A DNA stretch of 5,958 bases from Chloroflexota bacterium (GCA_014383605.1 JACNHM010000431.1:1-5958); one strand, 5' to 3'. Counted from the stretch's first letter, positions 1 to 5,630 are shown. Numbers and translations are program-made. The notes: a model not told the origin generated them from the letters alone.

Positions 1-541
1 CGCCGCCACAGCGGGCTGCCGCCCGACCCCCGTCGTTGATGATGGCAGCGAAGCGCACACCACGCTCCCCTGCCGGCCCGATGCAGGCCACGCGTGCCTT
101 GCCAGTTGCCAGGGCGTCGTGAGTGGCCTCGGTGCCCTGGCCCCACAGGTGGTCGGCAGGCCGGATGGCGACACCCTCCGGCGTCACCTCCAGGTAGACA
201 GGGTGGTCGGCGCAGCCGGTGATGACGAGCGCGTCGTACCCGGCGCGGTGCAGGGCAGGGCCGAAGAAGCCACCAGCGTTGGCGTAGCCATAGACGCCCG
301 TGAGCGGGGAGTGGAAGGTGACGTGATAGCGAGCGCCGGCCGGCCAGGGGGTGCCGGTCAGCGGGCCGGTGGCAAAGATGAGCGGGTTTTCGGGCGACAG
401 GGGATTGGATGGATCGGCCAGGTGGCGGAAGAGGAGTGCGGCTCCCAGGCCTCGTCCGCCCAGGAAACGCTCCAACAGGTCTGGGTCCGTGGGAACGACG
501 CGGATTGTTCCTGGCGAGAGATCAACGTAAGCTGTTTTCAA
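1..541 (-). CDS. Aldehyde:ferredoxin oxidoreductase (AOR family), N-terminal 180 residues, cut by window edge
   Basis: This is the start of a tungsten (or molybdenum) bis-pterin aldehyde oxidoreductase, a cytoplasmic enzyme family that oxidises aldehydes to carboxylic acids and passes the electrons to ferredoxin. Only the AFOR N-terminal, cofactor-binding domain is visible. Family hallmarks are FLGGRGLGAALLF (residues 26-38), the ENPLIFATGPLTGT stretch (51-64), SPLTG (78-82), YANAGGFFGP (86-95) and AGYDALVITG (100-109), ending in INDGGRAAARCGG just before the expected GAVMGSK block. Family members are about 600 residues, so roughly two thirds lies outside the window, including the Fe4S4 cysteines. 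The start is a TTG at 541-539: the frame has a stop six codons upstream and no other start codon. The Shine-Dalgarno sequence is weak (AGG about 7 nt upstream). It follows the dehydrogenase stop by 42 nt with no visible terminator, so cotranscription is likely. The substrate is unknown; an aldehyde released by the upstream aldolase is a reasonable guess. Confidence 0.9.
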   Translation of the reverse strand, partial: MKTAYVDLSPGTIRVVPTDPDLLERFLGGRGLGAALLFRHLADPSNPLSPENPLIFATGPLTGTPWPAGARYHVTFHSPLTGVYGYANAGGFFGPALHRAGYDALVITGCADHPVYLEVTPEGVAIRPADHLWGQGTEATHDALATGKARVACIGPAGERGVRFAAIINDGGRAAARCGG

Positions 542-583
542 TGCTCTGCCTAAAGAAGCTCATGGCTGGACTCTGGGCACAGG

Positions 584-1621
584 CTAGATCGTAATCACGA
601 CGCGATACGTATCGCGTCCCAGTGCCGCCTGCAACCCTTCCTCTAACCTCTCGAAGGGCAGCACCAGCGAGATGAACGGTTTGAGGTCAATTAGCCCCCT
701 GGAGATCATCCGCACGGCCTGAAGCACGTCCTCTTTGTCCTGGCTCATCGTACCCGTCAGCACAATCTCATCGCTATGGAACAGGTTGGGGTCAATGGAG
801 ATCTTCGTGCCACGCGGGTGAATGCCGGCGTAGACGTGGACACGCCCCCCCTTGGCGACTGCTTCCACCGCCTGCTCCACTGTCGAGGCAACGCTCACCG
901 CACAGAAGATCACATCCGCGCCACGACCGCCGGTCAGTGCCTTCACCTGGTCAGCGAAGGTGTCCCGGTTCGGATCAATGACGACATCGGCGCCCATCTT
1001 CTTGGCGAAGGCGGCGCGTTCGGGGTTCGGCTCACTGACGATCACCCGGGCGCCAATCTGCCTGGCCAGCACCAGATGAAGCATACCCATGATGCCCGCC
1101 CCCACGACGACGACGTTGTCGGCCCGCTCGACCCGAGCCTTGCGCACGCTGCGGATGACGCATCCCAACGGTTCCGCCAGGCAAATCTCCTCGAACGGCG
1201 TCTCGTTGTTGGCCTTGTAGAGTTGATAATCATCGAGTAGTATATACCCTGCCAGGCCAGCAGGGCCAGGCACGTCCGTTTCGCGGAAGGGCTTGCGCAG
1301 GTTGTCGCAGATGTTATCCATGCCACGCCGGCACGACTCGCAGTGACCGCAGCGGGTCAGCGGTGAGGCCATCACCCGGTCGCCGATCTGCGCGTCGGTG
1401 TAGACCTGGCTGCCAAGTTTGACCAATTCACCCGAAACTTCGTGCCCACCGGCTAAGGGATAATAGGGCTCCTCACCCGTATACATCCGCTGCTCCCACG
1501 TGCAGAGCGCACACGCTTTCACCCTGACCAGCGCCTGGCGGGGGTCGGGTTCAGGGATAGGCACATCGTCAAAACGGATCTGCCCAGGTCCGACGAAGAC
1601 TGCTCGCTTGTATGTTCGCAT
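584..1621 (-). CDS. Zinc-dependent medium-chain dehydrogenase, sorbitol/threonine dehydrogenase type
   Basis: This cytoplasmic NAD(P)-dependent alcohol/polyol dehydrogenase has 345 residues, normal for the MDR family. The GroES-like domain comes first, with the catalytic zinc ligands C40, H60 and E61 (in GGHEVSG) and the distal E150 (in LAEPLG). The structural zinc lobe has four cysteines at 91, 94, 97 and 105 (RCGHCESC). The Rossmann domain shows VVGAGIMG (about 172-179), and the acidic E197 at the end of the second strand favours NAD over NADP. The residues after the catalytic cysteine are TWEQ rather than the common G-[ST]-D. The ATG at 1621 is chosen; a GTG one codon upstream (1624) is equally possible, with AGGAG (1631-1635) 9 or 6 nt away. 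The gene lies 58 nt after the aldolase. Sorbose-1-phosphate reductase and other polyol(-phosphate) dehydrogenases belong to this family and sit in similar PTS operons, so a role on the imported sugar or its phosphate is inferred. The exact substrate is not determinable. Confidence 0.9.
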   Translation of the reverse strand: MRTYKRAVFVGPGQIRFDDVPIPEPDPRQALVRVKACALCTWEQRMYTGEEPYYPLAGGHEVSGELVKLGSQVYTDAQIGDRVMASPLTRCGHCESCRRGMDNICDNLRKPFRETDVPGPAGLAGYILLDDYQLYKANNETPFEEICLAEPLGCVIRSVRKARVERADNVVVVGAGIMGMLHLVLARQIGARVIVSEPNPERAAFAKKMGADVVIDPNRDTFADQVKALTGGRGADVIFCAVSVASTVEQAVEAVAKGGRVHVYAGIHPRGTKISIDPNLFHSDEIVLTGTMSQDKEDVLQAVRMISRGLIDLKPFISLVLPFERLEEGLQAALGRDTYRVVITI

Positions 1622-1630
1622 CACTGATGA

Positions 1631-1635
1631 CTCCT
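1631..1635 (-). promoter_or_regulatory. Ribosome binding site of the zinc dehydrogenase
   Basis: AGGAG on the minus strand, 9 nt before the ATG at 1621 and 6 nt before the GTG at 1624. It does not decide between the two adjacent starts. Confidence 0.6.
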
Positions 1636-1649
1636 TTGTTGGTAGGCCC

Positions 1650-1682
1650 AGAAACCAGGTTTTTCCGAAAAACCTGGTTTCT
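1650..1682. repeat. Perfect 15-bp inverted repeat with 3-nt loop between aldolase and dehydrogenase
   Basis: The left arm AGAAACCAGGTTTTT (1650-1664) and right arm AAAAACCTGGTTTCT (1668-1682) are perfect reverse complements around CCG. The right arm ends at the base next to the aldolase stop codon (1683-1685). On the transcribed (minus) strand no T-tract follows the stem, so it is not a canonical intrinsic terminator. It resembles short dispersed palindromes I associate with Chloroflexota genomes. It may protect the 3' end of upstream mRNA segments, or may be a passive mobile repeat. Confidence 0.85.
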
Positions 1683-2477
1683 CTACGTGAGATATTCCAG
1701 CGCGGCGTCCACCGTTGTCCCTTCGTGGATGATGGCCGCGACAGCCGCCGTCATCTTGTCAGGCTCAGGGTACTGAGCGATGTTCCGACCGACCGCCACG
1801 CCGCTCGCACCGGCCTGCATCGCGTCGTAGATACCCTCCAGCAAGTCGCGGGGGTCTCTGGATTTGCTGCCTCCCAGAACGACGATGGGCACGTATACCT
1901 GCTCGACGATCCTGCGGAAACTCTCCACATCCCCAGTGTAGGTGGTTTTGATGAAATCCACTCCCAATTCCGCACCGATGCGGCATGCATGGCCGATGTT
2001 CTCCGGTGTCCACCACTCGGCCGGATTCTCAAAACCCCCAGGCAGCATCTCGCCCATCAAAGGCACGTTCCACTCTGTGCACTGGGCCACCAACTCGGAT
2101 AGATACGGCAGCATGTCCGCCTCAAACTGGGAGCCCGGCATGCCCATCGTCCCGACAGCATCGGCACCGATGCGCAGTGCGTCGTAGACGTCGTATACCA
2201 GTTGCATAGGGCCGCGCTCCTTGGCCAGCAGCGTGCTGCCGCCGTCCACCCGCAGGATGAGCCCCAGTGCCCCGATGTCCTCGGCGAACCGCGTGCAGAC
2301 GCCATAAGTGGTCAGGATGGCATCCGCACCGCCGGCGCGGACCTTGCGGATGACCTCGCCCGGCTTCTCCAGCCCTTCCATCATGCCAAATGCGCCAGCG
2401 TGGTCCATCGCGAATATGAGCGTTTTGCCATCCGCGCGAAAGATGTGGTTCCAACGGTGAGTTTTAAGTCCGATCAT
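1683..2477 (-). CDS. Class I aldolase of the DeoC/LacD/FbaB (DhnA) family
   Basis: This 264-residue cytoplasmic Schiff-base aldolase has a TIM-barrel fold and is close to the archaeal-type class I fructose-bisphosphate aldolases. Visible motifs are the early strand with FAMDHAGAFG (22-31), GADAILTTYG (50-59), the Schiff-base lysine K177 in DFIKTTYTGD (174-183), and two glycine-rich phosphate-binding loops, VLGGSKSRD (200-208) and GVAVGRNI (226-233). The length matches the family (about 260-270). The ATG at 2477 is preferred because AAGGA lies 8 nt upstream; an earlier in-frame GTG (2540) lies inside an inverted repeat and would add unrelated residues. The gene follows the PTS permease by 96 nt, so the likely substrate is a phosphorylated ketose made after PTS uptake, cleaved to DHAP (or glyceraldehyde 3-phosphate) and an aldehyde. 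The family also includes LsrF and the aminodideoxyheptulosonate synthase, so fructose 1,6-bisphosphate aldolase activity is not certain. Confidence 0.88.
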   Translation of the reverse strand: MIGLKTHRWNHIFRADGKTLIFAMDHAGAFGMMEGLEKPGEVIRKVRAGGADAILTTYGVCTRFAEDIGALGLILRVDGGSTLLAKERGPMQLVYDVYDALRIGADAVGTMGMPGSQFEADMLPYLSELVAQCTEWNVPLMGEMLPGGFENPAEWWTPENIGHACRIGAELGVDFIKTTYTGDVESFRRIVEQVYVPIVVLGGSKSRDPRDLLEGIYDAMQAGASGVAVGRNIAQYPEPDKMTAAVAAIIHEGTTVDAALEYLT

Positions 2478-2485
2478 CGCTTCTT

Positions 2486-2490
2486 TCCTT
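2486..2490 (-). promoter_or_regulatory. Ribosome binding site of the aldolase (decides the start)
   Basis: AAGGA on the minus strand (AGGA 8 nt before the ATG at 2477). It supports the 264-residue form over the longer reading that starts at GTG 2540. Confidence 0.65.
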
Positions 2491-2517
2491 TCTGTGTTCC
2501 ATTCCTGCTCATAAAAT

Positions 2518-2561
2518 GTGAAACGTGAAACATGAATCACGCATCACGTTTCACGTCTCAC
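2518..2561 (-). repeat. 18-bp inverted repeat (mRNA hairpin) between EIICD and the aldolase
   Basis: The arms are 2518-2535 (GTGAAACGTGAAACATGA) and 2544-2561 (TCACGTTTCACGTCTCAC) with an 8-nt loop. As plus-strand DNA the arms match at 16 of 18 positions. In the minus-strand transcript both mismatches become G-U wobbles, so all 18 positions can pair. The stem is itself built from repeated CGTGAAAC-like units. The sequence after it in the transcript is ATTTTATGAGC, too poor in U for a confident terminator. A role in attenuation or 3'-end protection of the permease message is inferred. Confidence 0.75.
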
Positions 2562-2573
2562 GTGACCCAGTCG

Positions 2574-4358
2574 CTAGCCGAAGAGCCCCACCTTGATGGC
2601 CTCACCTGTCTCTGCATTAATGCCCGGCCATAAGGGGTAGGAACCCAGCACGCCGACCAGGATCACGACAATCATGATCGTTGTGGGCGACACGTTCTTC
2701 TTCGCCAACAGCCACCAGATGAGCAAGACCAGCAGCAGCGGCAGCAGGTTGGGCATGAAACTGTCCAGTACCGCCTGGAGCTCGAACGAGGTGCCGCCGA
2801 TCATGAAGGCCACCGGGGTTGAGAGGCTGACGAAGCTGACGGCCAGTGCGCCCATGATGAAGTTGCCCAACACCCCTGCGCCGACGATGACGCGGTTCAG
2901 CGTGCCGCTTCTCAGGATGTTGGTCACGGCAGAGCGCCCCTGCTGATACCCTTGCCACCAGACCAGCCAGCCGATGCCCCAGACGAAGGCCGCCACGATG
3001 ACGAAGAAAAAGAGAGGGCCGAGAATGTTGCCAGTGGTCGCGGTACCAACGGCCCCGCCCGTCGCGATGCCCATGCCAATGGCCAGCGCGATGGGGATCA
3101 CGATGCCTTGCTGGATTGTATCCCCGATGCCTGCCATCGGGCCCATCAGGCCGGTCTTAACACTGTTGATGGCATCGTCGCTGATATCGGCCCCAGCCGC
3201 GCGCTCCTCCTCCATGGCGATGACCACCCCGTGGATCATACCGCCGATGTCCGGCTGAGTGTTGAAGAAGACCAGGTGACGCTTCAGCGCGGCGGTGATG
3301 TCCTCCTTGGTCTTGTACAACTTCTCGATGATGGGGGTCATGCTCTGCGCGAAGCCCAACCCCTGCATACGCTCCCAGTTGTAGCAGGCGTGTGAGAAGA
3401 AGAGCCAGCGCAGCCAGGCTCTGAAGACGTCATTCCGCGTGAGCAGCCCAGGGGCTTCGCGTTCTTCGGCGGCCCCGGCAGGCTGCGCGCCGGCCATCCC
3501 TTCGGTGAACAGCACGTGTATGAACGCCACGCAGGCACCGATGATCGCCAGCACCAGCAGGTTCACGCCGCCACCCATCATCGAGGTGATCAGGAAGCCG
3601 ATGAAGAAGTAGGGCCAGACGTTGCCCCGGAGGAGGAACTTGAGGTTAAGCGCGATACCGAGGGCCGCGAGCATGCCGCTGGCGGCAAACAGCCCAGACA
3701 TCACCCAGATGGCGTGCTGCGCGATCCACCCCAGCGCCTCTGCCACTGCCCCCGAGCCCAGCCACGCCGCCAGCGCGACCGGCACAGCGTAGAGCACGAA
3801 CAGGAATGGCTGCGAGTAGATATAGTTGCTCCGCGCCACCGCCATGATGTTCCCCTCTTCGGCAAACCGATCCGCCCAGTGCGGAATGATCGAACACAGA
3901 GACATGCGCAGCGACCAGGTCAGGCCACCCAGCAAACCCAGCGGCGCAGCCAGCGCAAGTGCGGCCGTTACATCCAAGCCACCACCCAGCACCAGCGCTG
4001 TACCCAGGTAGCCGGCCAGTCCGGGGTCGCCAGGCAACGAGCCTCCCGCTGAGATCCACCCCAGGTACAGCACGTTGATGTTGGCGCCGATGGCGATTCC
4101 CTCGCCGGGCCGCCCCATCACCAGGCCGACCAGCATCCCGGCGACGAGCGGGCGGTACAGTACGGTGAAACCCAGGTTGGCAAACCAGGGCGAGAGAGCC
4201 AGGTAATACAGTATGCCGATGATGGCAGCCATCAGGAAGTTCATGCGCACGGGTTCTTCCTGCGCCAGCGGAGCGGCCCTGACCACAACGAAGCTCACTA
4301 GCATCAACATCAGGCTGACGACCATCGCTACGCTGACTTGCTTTCTATTTACCTTCAT
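2574..4358 (-). CDS. Mannose-family PTS permease: EIIC-EIID fusion protein
   Basis: This 594-residue inner-membrane protein combines the two membrane subunits of a mannose/fructose/sorbose PTS. Residues about 40-285 are EIIC (EII-Sor type): YRPLVAGMLVGLVMG (68-82), GANINVLYLG (91-100), GDPGLAGYLGTALVLGGGLD (110-129) and ALAAPLGLLGG (135-145). A hydrophilic Ala/Glu-rich linker (about 286-305) leads into EIID (about 306-594): HACYNWERMQGLGF (323-336), LKRHLVFFNTQP (358-369), AMEEERAAG (381-389), and the signature GLMGPMAGIGD (403-413), then a hydrophobic C-terminal half. Family EIIC and EIID are normally separate chains of about 260 and 280 residues, so the length fits a complete fusion. Residues 1-37 precede EIIC homology and look like a signal peptide: basic start KVNRK, hydrophobic core 8-26, small residues around VRAAPLA. 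The ATG at 4358 has AAAGGAG 8 nt upstream. It follows EIIB by 27 nt. The transported sugar is unknown. Confidence 0.93.
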   Translation of the reverse strand: MKVNRKQVSVAMVVSLMLMLVSFVVVRAAPLAQEEPVRMNFLMAAIIGILYYLALSPWFANLGFTVLYRPLVAGMLVGLVMGRPGEGIAIGANINVLYLGWISAGGSLPGDPGLAGYLGTALVLGGGLDVTAALALAAPLGLLGGLTWSLRMSLCSIIPHWADRFAEEGNIMAVARSNYIYSQPFLFVLYAVPVALAAWLGSGAVAEALGWIAQHAIWVMSGLFAASGMLAALGIALNLKFLLRGNVWPYFFIGFLITSMMGGGVNLLVLAIIGACVAFIHVLFTEGMAGAQPAGAAEEREAPGLLTRNDVFRAWLRWLFFSHACYNWERMQGLGFAQSMTPIIEKLYKTKEDITAALKRHLVFFNTQPDIGGMIHGVVIAMEEERAAGADISDDAINSVKTGLMGPMAGIGDTIQQGIVIPIALAIGMGIATGGAVGTATTGNILGPLFFFVIVAAFVWGIGWLVWWQGYQQGRSAVTNILRSGTLNRVIVGAGVLGNFIMGALAVSFVSLSTPVAFMIGGTSFELQAVLDSFMPNLLPLLLVLLIWWLLAKKNVSPTTIMIVVILVGVLGSYPLWPGINAETGEAIKVGLFG

Positions 4359-4366
4359 TGCTATTT

Positions 4367-4373
4367 CTCCTTT
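4367..4373 (-). promoter_or_regulatory. Ribosome binding site of the EIICD fusion
   Basis: AAAGGAG on the minus strand, 8 nt before the ATG at 4358. It supports inclusion of the signal-like N-terminal extension. The alternative ATG at 4244 (residue 39), where EIIC homology begins, has only a distant AGGA 13 nt upstream. Confidence 0.7.
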
Positions 4374-4385
4374 CGATTTGACAGA

Positions 4386-4862
4386 CTATAATTTGCTGAC
4401 CAGGTCTGAAAACGCTTTGGACTTCTCGCCTGGCACCGTCAGGAGGGTGATCTTCACCCCCTTGTCCATTAGGTGACTGAGGATAACGATCTCTTCTTTC
4501 GAGGCAGAGATATTCTTGAAGATGTTCTTGCGCCCCGGCGCGCTGCCGATCCCGCCGATGTTGAGCGCACTGTACTTCAGCCCACCGTCGTAGAGGCGCT
4601 TCGCTGCCAGGGGCGACTTCAGCAGCACCATCATCGTCCCTCGGCCCGGTGTGTCCTGGCCCAGGGTCTCGATGCCTTCCTCGATCGAGAACACATCCAC
4701 CTGAATGCCTGGGGGCGCGGCCAGCTTCAGCACTTCCTGCATGAACAGATCCGCCGCCACGCCGTCGTCCACGATGACGATGCGGGTGAACCGCTGGTGC
4801 TTGCACCACACTGCGATGACTTGCCCATGAATCAGACGATCGTCAATCCGTACCAGTCCCAA
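4386..4862 (-). CDS. PTS system mannose/fructose/sorbose family EIIB
   Basis: This cytoplasmic phosphocarrier takes phosphate from EIIA on a histidine and gives it to the sugar carried by EIIC/EIID. The 158-residue reading begins LVRIDDRLIHGQV, in which H12 is the phosphorylated residue of the family. It continues with VIVDDGVAAD (29-38), the GTMMVLLKSP strand (75-84), SALNIGGIG (98-106) and a C-terminal KGVKITLLTVPGE stretch. The length is typical (about 155-165). The start is unclear. The TTG at 4862 gives this reading but lies 16 nt from a perfect AAGGAGGTGA (4876-4885). An in-frame ATC at 4871 would be 7 nt from it and add three residues (EEL context). It lies downstream of EIIA by 30-39 nt and upstream of the EIICD fusion by 27 nt, a normal PTS operon order. 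Confidence 0.93.
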   Translation of the reverse strand: MGLVRIDDRLIHGQVIAVWCKHQRFTRIVIVDDGVAADLFMQEVLKLAAPPGIQVDVFSIEEGIETLGQDTPGRGTMMVLLKSPLAAKRLYDGGLKYSALNIGGIGSAPGRKNIFKNISASKEEIVILSHLMDKGVKITLLTVPGEKSKAFSDLVSKL

Positions 4863-4875
4863 TTCTTCGATAATT

Positions 4876-4885
4876 TCACCTCCTT
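4876..4885 (-). promoter_or_regulatory. Very strong Shine-Dalgarno sequence of EIIB, poorly placed for a standard start
   Basis: AAGGAGGTGA on the minus strand is a full match to the 16S anti-Shine-Dalgarno. From the end of GGAGG the distances to in-frame candidates are 4 nt (ATT 4874), 7 nt (ATC 4871) and 16 nt (TTG 4862). No ATG or GTG is in frame between the stop TAA just upstream and the conserved protein start. Confidence 0.85.
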
Positions 4886-4901
4886 ATTCTTTGCACACTT
4901 G

Positions 4902-5297
4902 CTACTTCCTCAGCATCGGCCCCAGATTCTTGATTGACTGCTGGCCCGCTTGAGTGATGGTCTCGGCCAGTTCCGATAGCGAAGCATAGTCGCGCGAGGT
5001 GACCAGTTCCAGCAGCATCGGGAGGTTTACCCCGGTTACGCACTCGATGTTACCTTGGAGCACCTGGCGAGCCGCCACGTTGCACGGTGTCCCGCCCAAC
5101 AGATCAATCAACACCAGCGTCTTCTCGTCCTCGATCTCTCGCAGCACTCCGGCTAGTTTCTCCCCAAATCCTTCAGGACTCTCATCGGGCAGGAGTGGAA
5201 CGGAGAAGAGACGCTCCGTCGGTCCCGTGATCATCTCGGTCGCCCGGATCAGCGCGTCGCCAAGATCACCGTGGGAGATTATTACGATGTTGACCAT
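4902..5297 (-). CDS. PTS system mannose family EIIA
   Basis: This cytoplasmic phosphocarrier receives phosphate from HPr and passes it to EIIB. It has 131 residues, the usual length of a free EIIA of the mannose superfamily. It starts MVNIVIISHGDLGDAL, with the phosphorylated H9. TLVLIDLLGGTPCNVAAR (about 85-102) is the family signature LxDLxGGTPxN, followed by TGVNLPMLLEL (112-122), the conserved GxNLPML block. The ATG at 5297 is chosen over the GTG at 5309 because the family begins directly with the first strand (VNIVIISHG) and the GTG sits inside the purine-rich GGGGAGAGG (5309-5317) that likely serves as its ribosome binding site, although that site is a little distant (11 nt). Its ATG lies 2 nt after the stop of the regulator remnant, so any translation of the remnant would be coupled to it. 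It is the first intact gene of the PTS operon. Confidence 0.95.
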   Translation of the reverse strand: MVNIVIISHGDLGDALIRATEMITGPTERLFSVPLLPDESPEGFGEKLAGVLREIEDEKTLVLIDLLGGTPCNVAARQVLQGNIECVTGVNLPMLLELVTSRDYASLSELAETITQAGQQSIKNLGPMLRK

Positions 5298-5299
5298 AT

Positions 5300-5599
5300 T
5301 CAGTAACACCTCTCCCCGCAGTAAGTTGCGATTGCTAACTCAATCACCTCGCCTGTGTCCAGGAAGGTTGTGCGCTCCGTGCGTAACACGGCGGCGGGGT
5401 AGGAAAGGTTCAGCAGTTCCATCTCGCGCTGGTTTGCCAGGGTGGCGTATACCTGCTCCTCGGCACGAGCCAGCGTCAGGCCATATTCGTCACGCAGAAG
5501 ACTGAACAACAATTCCTGCGCCAGATTGTGGTGCAGCACCTGCGGGCACAAGCGGTGGTGGAGATGTACCGTGTGCAGGGCTACTCGAAAATATATCAC
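5300..5599 (-). pseudogene. Truncated GntR/HutC-family regulator: distal UTRA ligand-binding domain only
   Basis: The open frame encodes a piece that reads like the last two thirds of a UTRA domain: VALHTVHLHHRLCP, then LLFSLLRDEYGLTLARAEE (about 30-48) and LLNLSYPAAVLRTERTTF (about 62-79), ending ELAIATYCGERCY. UTRA domains are about 140 residues and follow a winged-helix domain of about 70. Here the winged helix and the first UTRA strands are absent, and no matching sequence is found further upstream before the terminator. Homology begins near 5583, which is also where the promoter at 5618-5590 should start transcription. The GTG that opens the frame (5599) lies inside the promoter and cannot be translated from it. 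The frame also ends a few residues earlier than usual. It is best called the remnant of a former local regulator of the PTS operon, now acting as its leader. A short UTRA-only protein started from an internal TTG/GTG is less likely but not excluded. Confidence 0.75.
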
Positions 5600-5618
5600 G
5601 GAAACTCTGCCTTGTCAA
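5590..5618 (-). promoter_or_regulatory. Sigma70-type promoter of the PTS operon
   Basis: On the minus strand TTGACA (5618-5613) is followed after exactly 17 bp by TATATT (5595-5590). This is a perfect -35, optimal spacing, and a -10 one base from TATAAT. The start of transcription would be near 5583, giving an approximately 285-nt leader before the EIIA ATG. It lies just after the upstream terminator in transcription order, which fits the start of a new unit. No clear operator palindrome is visible around it. Confidence 0.75.
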
Positions 5619-5630
5619 GGGATCACTCCT

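Noticed and set aside
119..553. Open frame on the plus strand opposite the AOR gene
   Set aside because: It mirrors the conserved AOR coding sequence, has Arg/Gly-rich composition and no family likeness. It is a shadow of GC-rich coding DNA.
1650..1682. Intrinsic terminator after the aldolase
   Set aside because: The stem is perfect but is followed on the minus strand by GGGCC instead of a T-tract, and the dehydrogenase start follows closely; it is listed as a repeat instead.
2478..2540. Longer aldolase reading from the GTG at 2540
   Set aside because: The added 21 residues come from the inverted repeat and the Shine-Dalgarno region; the ATG at 2477 has a well-spaced ribosome binding site and fits the family start.
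3516..4052. Long plus-strand frame (178 codons) opposite the EIICD gene, and similar frames at 2952-3395 and 1500-2102
   Set aside because: They are rich in His, Arg, Gln and Asp in the pattern of antisense GC-rich DNA, with no recognisable domain, opposite well-supported genes.
5298..5309. EIIA start at the GTG at 5309
   Set aside because: It lies inside the purine-rich stretch that would be the ribosome binding site and adds LLN before the conserved MVNIVIISHG start of the family.
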